From Trachythela sp. YZ-2020 (lineage: Eukaryota > Cnidaria > Anthozoa > Malacalcyonacea > Clavulariidae): a stretch of DNA of 64,000 bases. Position 1 is the first letter of the stretch. Each line of letters opens with the position of its first letter. The translations under genes were made by a program, and so were the position numbers. Below, in pieces: positions 32,201 through 42,706 of the stretch. The notes below the pieces were generated by a model. It was not told the origin of the DNA and searched no databases. It saw nothing but the letters and a program-made list of their open reading frames with translations. The DNA lies in the NCBI GenBank assembly GCA_016169945.1, contig JADLSH010000279.1, forward strand, positions 3,410,001 to 3,474,000, given 5' to 3'.

Positions 32201-32510
32201 TTTTGAATTATTAAACGAGTCCAAGAACGTTAGTAGGTTAGTCGAAGACACAACATACTTTTATTGATGAGTAGATTGATGTGTCGTTCTTACATTATGT
32301 TTAGCAATCAATCAATTAATGATAATATTGATCACTCCAATGACATCGTCATCATCATTATCGGACGATCAATTAGCAAACTAACCAATCAATAATATAT
32401 TTAAACATATTATATCACTCTTACTTAATCTACAGGTGTTATCAAAGTTTCCAGTCATGCAACATTTTGTCTTTGGCTCAATATTGTCCATTGAACCAGT
32501 ACCGACATGA
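26220..32510 (+). CDS. PTPA: PTPA, serine/threonine phosphatase 2A activator (PPP2R4), ten exons
   Basis: Peptidyl-prolyl isomerase-like chaperone that reactivates PP2A catalytic subunit with ATP; cytosolic and nuclear in other animals. Exons: 26220-26297, 27165-27251, 27902-28027, 28858-28936, 29056-29094, 29510-29609, 30688-30812, 31356-31459, 31866-31973, 32436-32510. Phases close to 306 residues plus TGA, close to family length. Diagnostic stretches in order: [136 protein letters not shown] and GVWGLDD belong to the conserved peptide/ATP pocket. Intron 6 needs a GC donor (AAAAG before GCAAGT) to keep frame. The start ATG follows an in-frame-free leader; [13 protein letters not shown] aligns with the family N-terminus. 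It looks fully functional. Confidence 0.95.
27330..27480. repeat. ACTTGTTAACAAG-type dispersed repeat
   Basis: Stretches such as AACTTGTTAACAAGTTG and GTTACAACTTGTTGACAAGC form short imperfect palindromes. The same family occurs at 30540-30620, 34560-34600, 35970-36060 and 36250-36440, always in introns or intergenic DNA. Confidence 0.5.
27568..27825. mobile_element. Long hairpin MITE in PTPA intron 2
   Basis: Ends AGGGTCATTTATACGGGAG and CTCCCGTATAAATGGCCCT are inverted. Inside, AAGTCGCGACTTA occurs three times (a palindrome in itself) and ACACACTCGTATAAATGGTC faces GACCATTTATACGAGTGTGT, so nearly the whole 258 bp can fold back. Confidence 0.85.
28100..28815 (+). repeat. 17-bp satellite (CACCTCTCTAATACAGA)n
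   Basis: About 40 units in PTPA intron 3, ending within 50 bases of exon 4. The unit is the same as that in the EGF/FN3 gene 11 kb away but with CAGA rather than CGGA dominant. Confidence 0.95.
29190..29430 (-). repeat. SINE/LINE tail fragment
   Basis: Minus strand contains GGTTTTCTCCGGGTTTTCCT and the 115-bp repeat motif (CAGTTTAGAACTGATAGAGC). This suggests that the 115-bp tandem repeats derive from the same retroelement. It lies in PTPA intron 5. Confidence 0.5.
29705..30145. repeat. tRNA-derived SINE, fold-back copy
   Basis: The right arm has CTCTGTAGCTCAGTTGGTTA and GGTTCGAATCCTGCC, then the GCATTTTTCGCAACTGC hairpin and CTGGCTAGGTCTA. The left arm is the inverted, shortened partner. 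Best-preserved tRNA-like copy in the window, in PTPA intron 6. Confidence 0.8.
30335..30382 (+). repeat. Microsatellite (ACAAC)n
   Basis: About nine perfect ACAAC units. It is followed by two direct copies of AAATATTAAACCTGGTTGCC (30388 and 30429) with their GTGAAGTGGTGAACAT tails. Confidence 0.9.
31125..31200 (+). repeat. 16-bp minisatellite (GTTAAATGCAAGTTGT)n
   Basis: Five units just before PTPA exon 8. The same unit is present inverted at 32835-32945, downstream of the PTPA stop. Confidence 0.85.
31500..31775. mobile_element. Palindromic MITE, second copy of the 5130-5400 element
   Basis: ATTTGGCTAACGCTTGTTTC then CCCAATTCACAACTGTG on the left, mirrored by GTGAATTAGACGGCAACG and GCGTTAGCCAAATT on the right. 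It sits in PTPA intron 8. The copy at 5130-5400 lies inside a hAT-like MITE. Confidence 0.75.
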
Positions 32511-32634
32511 AGCTACATATGTGAACATTACTAAATGATACCCGAGCTATCCCTACATGTTCAGATAATACCCAAGATCACCCCAAACGTCCCACGAAAT
32601 CCCCAGGTGTGGCTATCTCCAATGCTCCAAGTTC

Positions 32635-33525
32635 GTAGTGTCAACTGCGCAACCAAATGACGCGTTATGCGTCGAGATAAAATTACAGTTGAATCATAAC
32701 ATGTAGCTGAGACTGGAAGAATTAAAATATGCATATCAAAGTATTCGACTGTTCAATCATCATTTGTGTTTCACAATAGAACTGCAATGAGATTTAAATA
32801 TGCAAAAAGTTGCTCGAAAAACAACTTTTCGCAATTAACACAACTTGCACACAAGCAATTAACACAACTTGCATTTAACACAACTTGCATTTAACACAAC
32901 TTGCATTTAACACAACTTGCATTTAACACAACTTGCATTTAAATGCAACTTTTCGCATCGTTTTCGCACGGTTGACTCACTTAAATATATTTCCTTAAGT
33001 GCACCCATAGTCGATCAAGACATGGTCTGGAAACTCGGCCAAAGTCTTTGTTCTATCTTTTTGTTCATGTTTATGCAAACTTGTGCACGGTGAAGACAAT
33101 GAATTTTTGGCATAATGAAGCAATCATCCAATGGCATCATCTTGTCAAATCACTCAACCGTACTGTTGAAATATTGATAAGCAAAATTTCAAAAGATTTG
33201 TGCACGGTGAAGCCGTCTCAACATAAAATCTTAGCTCATTATAGACGCGTTGAAGTTTACCGAGTTTCCAGACCATATCTCTACTGACTATGGTGCACCT
33301 TTCTCCATTTTGCTTTACACAGAAGACAAAATATGCTAGTACAAAAATGATTTAACGCACAGCTCAATTGTGGCTATATGTGAAACAAAAACAATGATTG
33401 AATAGTTGAATACTTTGATATGCATATTTGAAATCTTCCAGTCTCAGCTACATGTCATGATTCAACTGCAGTTTTATCCCGACACATAACGCGTCATTTA
33501 GATGCGCAATCGACACTAACTGGCT
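32635..33525. repeat. Fold-back element with nested inverted repeats, 3' of PTPA
   Basis: The left arm AACATGTAGCTGAGACTGGA...ATATGCATATCAAAG is inverted at 33400-33490. Inside are a minisatellite (TTAACACAACTTGCAT, five units, 32835-32945) and a further inverted pair (GACATGGTCTGGAAACTCGG facing CCGAGTTTCCAGACCATATC). It is a sister of the element at 4085-4740. Confidence 0.75.
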
Positions 33526-33984
33526 TATGACGGAGTGCATTTATAAACATCATACCATTCTGACATGTGACAACATTTAATTTAATTTCTACTTGTTAGT
33601 TTAATCTATTTAAATACAGTCAATATTACTGGATATGGTTAAATGTACATATACTAGATTATTATTGTTATTAAAGATGAATTATAACAGACCAAAAATT
33701 TTGGTTTTCCATTCTGTTATGGATAACTTCACTGGACACTTAAACATGCTATCAATTTCAGTCGGAAAGTCGTGTCTTGTTTTTGGCCTGATTCATATAT
33801 ATTCGAGACAGATTATTTGCCTGGCCGAACCCAGCCAAAAAAGGGAGTTGGTCTGATAATTTGTCTGGATATACAACGTGGTAAACAGATAAGTCATTCG
33901 TCAAGACGAACTATCATTCTATTTGCGTAGTTCGTCTACTGAGACAAACGATCTATCTGCGTAACTCGTCTACTCAGACCAGAC

Positions 33985-34485
33985 CAGGGATCCTAGATCC
34001 TGAGGAACATTTGCCTTAGCAACACGATTGAGGAACATTTTGAATTTTTCACGCGCACTTTAAGCAATTAAGGGAGGATTTTAAGTAATCATATTTAGTT
34101 ATCTGCCATTTGAGCCTATTTTGAGATTGCGAAGTTTTCTCCATATCCTGTTAATAGAATTTGAACATTGTTTTGTTTCCTCAGCAATTTTGCGACCAAT
34201 ACATAATTGAGATCCAGATTCTACTCGTGAGAAGCGAGAGGAATATTGTTCCTCAATACTTCATCTGAAGAACTTCCTCAGCTGAAATATTCTCTGAGGA
34301 ACCTGTCTTCTGGCTATCAGTGTGACAGTCATTATACAATGGACTTTCCTGGCTTTCTTCTGTGTATAATTGTGTATATTAAAAATAATTTTATCACTTT
34401 CGAGCCGAATTTGAGGAACATTTGAAACAGGCAAATTTAAGATCCGAGGAACATTGAACACTTTTTCCAGGTCTGCTCAGAGCAG
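33985..34485 (-). repeat. About 500-bp dispersed repeat, inverted copy
   Basis: Inverse of 8540-9060; contains CTGAGGAACATTTGCCTTAG and ends GAACACTTTTTCCAGGTCTG. The preceding 33526-33984 and the following 34486-34729 hold no recognised gene. Confidence 0.65.
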
Positions 34486-34729
34486 TGAACTCAATGCATT
34501 GTATCAGGAACGATTACTTTAGTCATTTTGGCGGGAAAAATTGAAGCCTGAGCCTCAGTCCTCTGTTGCGAACACATCTTGTTGACAAGATGTGCGAATT
34601 TAACGTGTATAATTTAGCTGTACGTAACAAAAGGTGTCATGCTTAAATCATTCAGATGCCGTGCTTCACATACAGTACTTAATCTATTGAATTATAAGTT
34701 CGGCTCATGGAAAATACGTCGTCTAAACC

Positions 34730-35030
34730 TCGCCTAAAGCTCCAGTCACACGAGGATGAGAGTTGATGAGAGTCAATAAGAATCGCAACTCTCGCTCGAG
34801 TTTGACCACCAACTTTCATTAACTCTCATCAACTTTGAGCTGGTTCAAATTTTGATGAGAGTTGATGAGAGTTTTCCCTCGTTCGACAGGTACGCGTGGT
34901 AATATCCATTCAACTCTCATGCAACTCTTGTTCTCGTTTGACCGGGCATGAGAGTTGATCAAACTTTCATGCAAAACTCTCGCTTGCCAACTCTTTGGCC
35001 TCCTCGTTTGACGAGGGTTTAAGACAGACG
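34730..35030. repeat. MITE of the GTTGATGAGA family, copy E
   Basis: AGTCACACGAGGATGAGAGT at the left, core CAAATTTTGATGAGAG, then CAACTCTTGTTCTCGTTTGA and CTCCTCGTTTGACGAGGG at the right. Intergenic, between the convergent PTPA and PICK1 genes. Confidence 0.7.
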
Positions 35031-35119
35031 ATCGATCCTTCTAGTATATATATCGAGTAAATACGGCGAGCAGACGCATCAACCGTCAAGACGAACTACC
35101 TGGCTACTACTATATGACG

Positions 35120-38100
35120 TCATTGCAAGGCACTACCCAGAATACCTTTAGTGAGATCAACCTCAATCGGAAAGACATCAGCTTGCTTTAATTCATGATA
35201 ACATTCTTGATGATATTTTGACATGGCTTGAACAAGGCGTTGCAGTTGAAACACGATATCTTGAACTGAAAGTTAAACAATTAGTATATAGTTTACAGGC
35301 ACATAAGGGACTTCGGTAGCGCAGTCGTCAGAGCAAGCGCCTTTCACCTCTGAGATCGTGGGAAAAAAGTCCGATTATGTGAAAAAAAGTCAGTCAACAC
35401 TCTACCGAAAGTCGTGGGTTTTCTCCGAGTACTCCGGTTTCCTCCCACAGGAAATGTTGACAGGATGGGTTTGGGTAAGCCCCAAATTAACCCTTCGATC
35501 GTAGCTGTGCTCCCTGATCAGACACGAGTCATACGGTGGCAGCCAGAGGCGCCTTTAATAAGCTTTCGACTCAATCAAGAGCGAGCTGTTTCTTCGTAAT
35601 TCCAGCTTTCAGCTTTCAGCTGATAACACACACACATGCCATGCCATGCCATGCCATGCCATGCCATGCCATGCCATGCCCATGCATGCATGCCATGCCC
35701 CATGCCATGCCATGCCATGCCATGCCATGCCATGCCATGCCATGCGTTGCGTTGCGTTGCCTTGCGTTGCGTTGCCATGCCTTGCGTTGCGTTGCGTTGA
35801 TTATACTTACTTACATTTGAACGACTGACTAAAATCGATGAAGTCATATTTGCATGACTTACTATTCATTACTTTTCATCACTTTTCACCGCCCTTTCAA
35901 TTCCGTCTAGTACGTTTAAACTGTACACTACTCATCATATATTAGACAACGCTACACACGTAAAAATCTCACATCTTGTTAATAAGATGTGTTCGCAACA
36001 GAATTGGGGCAAGCTTGTCAACACGTTGTAACAATGTTGTCATTTTATTAAGTCGCTACAAGGTTGGCAGTCACTACTTGTTAACAACTTGTTGAATTGC
36101 AGGGGCCAGTTGTATAAAAAAGTAGTTAAAGTTAACTATAGTTAGTGCGAAAGTTAACCAATCAGAATCGAAATTTTTAGTTAACTATATTACTATAAAA
36201 AAAAAAAACGGTACTTTAAGATGTAGTTAAGACTTTTATACAACCGGCCCCAGGACGATAACAAGTTGTTGGAACAACTTGTAGCAAGTCTGTTGAGTCA
36301 ACAACCTTGTAGCAAGTTATCAACAAGCCGTTGAAAACTTGTCAACAACCTGGGAACAAGCAGTGCGAACACATCCTGATAACAAGTTGTTGAAACAATT
36401 GATAAAATATCAGCATTGGTACAAGTCTGCTGCAGGTTTGTTACAACTTGTGCGTTTTTACGCTTGTATTCCGCGAGTGGAGTTTCGCCGCATCGGGGAA
36501 GCTGACAAATTACTTGACCGTAGTGGAAATCGACCCACAATCATCAGAATACTACTTACCATGTTTATTATCCAACAATTCAAGTTTGACAAGTACATCA
36601 GATCGAAGTCGAGCAAATTTCTCTCTCGCCAACTGACGACATCGTAAAACCACTCTAAAAAATTGTTTAGAAAATGTGAGGTTTGCCTCTCGATAGCAAA
36701 CAGATGACACGAATAGAACAAGATGTTAAATAGATTATTACCTGTAATCATAGTTTCCAGTTTCAACACGATAGAGGGCTTCGTGTAACGCCTTAATAAA
36801 TAGAAATCACAAAATTTAATTCATGTACGCATGCGCTAATTACCCTTTCTCGCGCAGGCCCAAATCCGCCATTTTGAGGGTTCATATGTGAACATCTAAA
36901 CAATGTGAAAAACGACTTGTAAACTTACCATACTGTGTAAATTTACCATACTGTGTAAATTTACCATACTGTGTAAATTTACCATACTTTGTAAATTTAC
37001 CATGTGTAAATTTACCATACTGTGTAAATTTACCATACTGTGTAAATTTACCATACTGTGTAAATTTACCATAATGAATACATACAACTACAACGTTATT
37101 AAAAGTCGCATTTTGCAGTGCTTACATTATCTGGTCTGGAGGAGACAGTACCCCAAAATGGCGGATAAGCGCAGGGTGAGAAAGGCTAATTTGTGTTGTG
37201 GTGTGTGGTGCATTGCAATTGCATTTCCAGAGTTCTGCCCAGGATCTGCTGGCCCCGAAACATGTTTCCCATGACAAATTTTAATGGTATTAAGATAATT
37301 CAATCTGGCTTTGGAAGGACATTGCTTTTTACCAAGTTACTTGCAGCTAATATTGCATACACTTTGTGGTTAAATTGCACCAAATAATCACGAATAGCAT
37401 TGTTTACATAAACAAAATCCACTGTAGAGGTTTCCTTAAGCCCGTTTTCCATTACGCTCGCTTTGCCTGCCTTTATCCCATATTTGATACTTTTTGAGTG
37501 TCGAGCGAAAGAGTCCGCATCGGCGCGAAGTGCTGGGCATTACCTCCCTGCACCGTTGGCAGCAGAACCCTAGCTGCATTACAAAATTCCTACGATTTAT
37601 TGCATATTTGAAGTAATTTGCGGTGGTCGTGGAATGCTATACTCTTTTAAATTTACTTCACCAGGTATTAACCTCTTCAAATTATGGTTATAAATGGGGA
37701 ACTTAAAGTCAATCTGTCAGGACATCAGTGACTGTTCTTCAAATACATCTAATTTTAAATGAGGTCGTTCTTTAAAGCCGCAAGGGCGAAAAGCGATGGT
37801 CGAGGTTTTGCATTTGTCAGTTTTGACTTTGAGAGGACTATGTTAGTTGAATTAGCTGTATATCTTTACAACTGCCCTTGTTCTTGAGTCACAACTTAAA
37901 GAAATTTACTTAACTAGTTCGTAAAAAATCAATAAATGTATACTCACAGCATACGCGTATTCCTCATCGTCAAGCTCTTTCACTTTCAAACAATAGGACT
38001 GGAACAAAGATGTTGAAACAGTAAGCAAAACGCACGTGACAATGTTCATAATTTGTGGAATTTGTATTAAATGACTTAAATGTCAGCAATAAACCATTTC

Positions 38101-41100
38101 CTAGACAATCGAATACTCACAGTTTAGCTCACAACTATCCACAACCGCTTCTAACTTGTCATAACTACCCACAAGTACTCCTAACCTCTCATAACTATCC
38201 ACAAGTGCTTCTTACTACTCATAACTATCCACAAGTGCCCCTAACTACCCGCAAAAGCTTCTATATCCTAACTTCTCATAACTACCCACAACTGCTCTTA
38301 ACTTATCACAACTATCCACAAAAGCCCCTATTTACCCATAACTAACTACAACTACTACTAACTTCTCATAACTACCACAACTACTCCTGACTACTCCTCA
38401 CTGCCCATAATTGCTTTTAACAGCTTACTTGTCTGCTCATTATTGTCGACTATTGAACTGTTCATGCATTACAGTACACGATTGTTCAAAACGGTTCTCA
38501 GGGGTGACAAAGCTGGTATTTTTTCTCCAGTCTCGGTGATCTAAGGCTAAGAAGATCACATATATACGCTATCAAATACTACAACATTCTTACAAGATAT
38601 TCAAACTTGGCATCTGCGTATCTCTTTATGGTCAGCTGCGTATCTGGAATGGCCTGTTATAGAAAAGGAAACAAACATTATAAACTATCACAGAGGATAG
38701 CAATAATTAACACCTATTTATCATTTTATGAGGACAAAGGCGTTAACTTTCTAACACAGAAACTTTTCAATCTGCTAATTCTGTCCAAAGAATGTTTTAG
38801 TAACCTTTGAGAGATAAGTGTTTAGATCACTCAGCATAGGCTTCACTTTCTTTAGAAAATCCATACCAATCTTTTCAAATGATCTGAAAAAGAATTCGGT
38901 AGAAATAGTAAACTTTTTAAACATTTTTAACTTGTATGTTGAATACTTGTTACGCAATATAATTTGCCCTTCGGAATTGTTTTCTCTCATATAGTATAGT
39001 TTGATCAAAATACTTGACAGTCAGCGGTGCGCTGCCCCTCATCTACCTGTGTGCCGTCGAGAAGATACTGAATGCTTCATTGGCGTTCGGTTGCAATTCT
39101 CGTACCCCAATAGAACTGAAAATATCACCCAATTCTAAACGATATTTTATGCAAATTTTAATAACTAAAATGTAACAACATTTATGAATATCAAGAAAAC
39201 ATTTCAAGAGAAAAAAACGTCAAACCTTTGTGCGTCTGTGCCAGCTGGTAAAAACTTTGGAGATAGCGTTTTGTGTGGTCGAAGAGACCTGTAGAATGGA
39301 AAGTTTATACATTAAGTCATATTTTAGACCTAGCCAGGAGTAGTAGCGAAAAATGCAACTATATAGGCCCTCTGACGGGAATCGAACCTGCGGCCCTGCG
39401 ATTCCAGTGCAGCGCTCTAACCAACTGAGCTACAAAGCCCAGTTGTCAAAATCTAACTACAAGTTCATGTATATATACTTGGGAGATCCAGTGAATGGTA
39501 TAAGGGTAATATTCTAGATGGCTCGAAATTTCCATCCGCAAAAAAACACCTTCAACATTTCGTCATATTAAGTATTATTAATAGTATGAAATTATGACAA
39601 AGTGCAGTTTTGAGAGCCTAACTTATATTTTAAGTAACTTTTAAAGCAAATTTAAGTATATTTTAAGTAACTTTTAAAGCTATAATCACTAGTTCATGTA
39701 TACATTCAATTCTATCGAGCGAGATGCCCAAAAATTTAGAATATTTACTCATATCATAAACACTGGCATCACCCTAGCATATATACAGTACATGAACTTG
39801 CGGTTACCTCTTGACAACTGGACTCTGTAGTTCAGTGGGCAGAGCGCTGCACCGGAATCGCAGGGCCGCAGAGGTTCGATTCCTGCCGAGAAACTATAGT
39901 TGCATTTTTCGCAACTGCTCCTGGTTAGGTCTAAAAATATGTATATAATTTTCGCTGGACTCTGTACCTCAGTGGTAAGAGCGCTGCTGCCTGATTAGGT
40001 CTATATATAATATGTACATAATTTTCGCTTGAAATTTCCATCTGCAAAAAGCTTCGGGCCTTTCGGACAAATCTACCTGAAAACACAACAAGACCTTCGA
40101 CGTTTCGAGCGAAGCCACTACCTTTCAGCCGAAGGGCTTTCACTCGAAACGTCGAAGTTCTTGTTGTATTTTTCAGGTAGATTGATCCTAAAGAACCGAA
40201 GCTTATTGTATAGACGCTACAGGGACCATGGGGAGCAGGGGAGGGTTTGGTCCCAATAATTTTTTAAGAAATTTATTTCCTATTAGGGTTCCCCAACCCC
40301 CTCCCCACTCTTCGGCTCCTCAATCAAAAAAAAATTGGTCCCTGCGCTATCTACACTGGCACCACATAAACTATACAAAAACCCTTCAATTACAACTTTA
40401 CCTTTGTAAAGCATTGCATTTTGCTGTAATTCTTCCAACTTTTTTATCAAGCCATCTATATAACAAAATATACAACGTAAATATTAAAATCAAAAACAGA
40501 ATAATGTAACAGTATGCTCTAGAGATTCAGTATCCGTACGGGGCCGCAGTAATTGGCTTATTTGCTGTTGCGGTTACCCTGCCTTGTGCTGTCTTTTTGT
40601 CTGTATATGAATATGTTTTATGGTACTGTACTGTACTGTAATGTAAATTATGTGGCGAAGCAAATAAATTAAAATAGAAAATTAATTTAAATTTTTTTTT
40701 ATCAAGATCGTAATGTAAATTTTTACCATTGCAAAGAATGGCTCTACTTAAACCAAGTGCATCTGCTGTTCCTGAGCTCATGTGTTCCACTACACGATGC
40801 TTCATCTTCTTCATGACTGAAAATAACATAACGAGTGAATAATATTAAATAGCGTTCTCTCATTGGTCGAACGCTATGAGCCAGTAAAGGACAAACGAAT
40901 GGATGACGTCATTCCAGTGACGTAATACTTTTAGCATACCCACATTTTGGGGCTGTTTATATATGAGGCGAGCTAGCTCGGGTACCCGAGCTGGCCCGGT
41001 TTTGGCGAGTTCCTACGTTTGTTATTATTTCCTAACCGAGATCCCGCCTCGACTGACCCGAGATCTCGCTTAAGCGGGCTGGAATTTTCCATACAAGCGC

Positions 41101-42706
41101 AATGAGCCGAGCTGGCTCGCCTACCCGGGCTGGGAATAAATGCTGTGTTTACGCTGTGATCGTTTCTGTGGGTTATAACTGAATAACTTGTTCACAAAAG
41201 AATAATTTCAGGTTCGTGGAAAATTTGTTTATTTAATTTAGCCCGGGTGCTTTTTTTTGGCGAGCCCGTCTGAACAGTCTCATGTAAACACGGGTGAAAT
41301 TCGTCTCGGGAAAGGACTTAGCTTTCCCGGGGTACTCAGGCTGGCTCGCCCCTTAGTGTGCAGTGATAACCAATTTGTGCAGTGATAAAGTAAAAGTGTG
41401 CAGTGATAATATTTGAAATTTTTTTGAAACTTTTGTATTTTTGTTTGACACTTTTCTTATCAGTTGCAACTATTTTCAATTGTCATTGATTGCTGTTAGC
41501 ACTGGGCAAGCGTGGTTGTAATTTATTTTCCAGTCATTATAAAGGGTGTCTTCCGTAAAATTTTCCTCGGAGGTACCAGTGATCGCCGGACTGACAGACC
41601 TCCTCTCTATTGTTAATGGAATGTACAACGATTAAAATTTCATAAAATCTTGTCCAATCACAACTCTCTAAGAAGCATCACGAACCAATGGCGTGCGTTG
41701 TTTTGTATAGATCAGAGATCATGTCAAATGGCGTGTAAATCTCTTTCGGTCGTGCTTTGTTTATTAACTTTGTTTATTGTATAAAACAAATAGATAACCG
41801 TTGTCTGTTCAATTATAGCGAACTTAAGCAATGCCTAATCTAGTATGGGAACCTAATTTAAAACTTTATATTTTTTCCCTATAATGACAAAAAAACTATC
41901 GTTGTAAGAAGATAAGATGAAAACAATATTAAATTGTTTTCGAAACGGTATAGAAACAGCTTTTGTGACGACCCCGTACTAGATTAAGCCTGGACAAAAC
42001 ATCTGCGACATTACCAATTATTGAACCAACTTTCGTGATATTTTCCCAAATTTACAAAAGCCTGGGAAGTTAATGGATATACATTTTGTAGTTGTGTGGT
42101 AAGAAAGGTCCGAGCAGGCCTGGATAATCTGTTTTCCTTCCTGGCAGCAAAATCCCAAAGCAAAAATTTCCTGTGTCGGACTTAAATTTTCTAAAAATTA
42201 AAATTTTATTTTATATCACAAACAAGCTAATTATCTGTTTGTTTTTATAAAATGACAAATATTTCCTGTGAGACATAAAAATTTCCTGTGAAGACTTTTT
42301 GTCAAACATTTCCTGGCAGCGGTGCTGCTGGCGCTGCCGCACATTTTCCAGCACTGGCCGTCCGAGGAGAAAGTCTTAAAAGAGTGTCGCTGATGGTTTT
42401 GGCCAGGATTGCCTTGTTTAAGTTCGCTAATGAATACACAAATGACTGGCATAACGTAGTGAGAACATCGGTGACTCACTCGCCGCAGCGGCTCGTGGAC
42501 CATTTGTTGTTCTTTCCACGTTATCACGTCATCTGTGTATCTATAACCTGCACAGACAACCTGCACAGACAACGGCAAAACGTTATAAATTTGTTCAAAT
42601 CCATAACAATTGCTAATCATATATTCTCATGGTACATACCTATGTCCAGTGTCTTGCCCAACTTTGGATCTGCATGAAGTTTTACATAACTTATCGTCAC
42701 ATCAGT
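35120..42706 (-). CDS. PICK1: PICK1 (PRKCA-binding protein), eleven exons; most of PDZ missing from view
   Basis: Scaffold that pairs a PDZ domain with a membrane-curving BAR domain and traffics receptors in other animals. Exons: 42640-42706, 40727-40816, 40402-40455, 39226-39288, 39047-39134, 38805-38883, 38594-38653, 37948-37998, 36742-36791, 36560-36654, 35120-35265; all GT-AG, phases close to 280 residues and TGA. Diagnostic stretches: DVTISYVKLHADPKLGKTLD (last PDZ strand and linker), VEHMSSGTADALGLSRAILC, then the BAR core with KPMLSDLNTYLSKAIPDT, DAKFEYLSYCLKVKELDDEE, ALYRVETGNYDYRVVLRCRQ, VQDIVFQLQRLVQAMSKYHQ, ADVFPIEVDL. The C-terminus ends soon after VDLTKGILG, lacking the acidic tail of vertebrate PICK1; alternatively splicing at AAAG before GTATTC leads to an unseen tail exon. 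The first visible exon begins in phase 0, so upstream PDZ exons must lie beyond 42706. Confidence 0.93.
35315..35520 (+). repeat. tRNA-derived SINE with GTTTTCTCCGAGTACTCC tail
   Basis: TAGCGCAGTCGTCAGAGC is A-box-like; downstream GGGTTTTCTCCGAGTACTCC and GGTTTCCTCCCACA form the widespread animal SINE/LINE tail also seen at 62795-62825. It lies just 5' of PICK1's last exon, inside the intron. Confidence 0.6.
35635..35800 (+). repeat. Pentanucleotide microsatellite (CATGC)n changing to (GTTGC)n
   Basis: About 22 CATGC units, with a short break near 35680-35700, run into about ten GTTGC/CTTGC units. Located in a PICK1 intron. Confidence 0.95.
36100..36252. mobile_element. Small MITE with GGGGCCAGTTGTATAAAA ends
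   Basis: The left GGGGCCAGTTGTATAAAA and the right TTTTATACAACCGGCCCC are inverted with one mismatch. TTAACTATAGTTA is a palindrome inside. Relative of the 3386-3624 element. Confidence 0.75.
36910..37075 (+). repeat. 18-bp minisatellite (GTAAATTTACCATACTGT)n
   Basis: About nine units, one shortened to 12 bases. GTAAATTTAC is itself a palindrome. The period of 18 makes open frames of six-residue repeats on both strands, not genes. PICK1 intron. Confidence 0.95.
38120..38420 (+). repeat. Degenerate ~29-bp minisatellite in a PICK1 intron
   Basis: Units like CATAACTATCCACAAGTG followed by CTTCTAACTACT, about ten copies, diverging. The nearby exon at 37948-37998 is unaffected. Confidence 0.8.
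39320..40000. repeat. tRNA-derived SINE cluster, inverted pair
   Basis: Minus copy near 39320-39520 and plus copy near 39730-39940, then a third plus fragment (CTCTGTACCTCAGTGGTAAG at 39958). Between them, 39585-39680 repeats the TM-exon flank (TTTTAAGTAACTTTTAAAGC) of the EGF/FN3 gene. In a PICK1 intron. Confidence 0.75.
40070..40345. mobile_element. Hairpin MITE (TACCTGAAAA family) and adjoining element
   Basis: 40070-40190 has CTTCGACGTTTCGAGCGAAG and its inverted partner before TATTTTTCAGGTAGA, as at 13862-13990. Directly after, 40205-40345 has GACGCTACAGGGACCAT facing TTGGTCCCTGCGCTATC around a G/C-run pair, likely a second small element. Confidence 0.65.
40530..40690 (+). mobile_element. 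LINE 3' tail
   Basis: GGGGCCGCAGTAATTGGCTT, TGTTGCGGTTACCCTGCC and TGTGGCGAAGCAAATAAATT match the tails at 20615-20750 and 62850-62940. Lies in the PICK1 intron just before the exon at 40727. Confidence 0.65.
40945..41360. repeat. Element of the 'CTGTTTATATGG' family with GAGCTGGCCCGG arms
   Basis: GGGGCTGTTTATATATGAGG and the terminal GGCTGGCTCGCCCC bracket GC-rich CCCGAGCTGGCCCGG motifs and their partners. The remainder of this intron, 41361-42639, shows no recognised feature beyond open frames on both strands near 42230-42680 that match no family I know. Confidence 0.5.

Noticed and set aside
35536..35847. Open frames with His-Ala-Met-Pro-Cys repeats on both strands
   Set aside because: Translation of the CATGC microsatellite.
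36896..37087. Open frame with MVNLHS repeats
   Set aside because: Translation of the 18-bp minisatellite inside a PICK1 intron.
42231..42680. Overlapping 129-codon frames on both strands as a PICK1 exon or separate gene
   Set aside because: The only supported coding there is the PDZ-end exon at 42640-42706 in another frame; the rest matches no family and has no paired splice signals.
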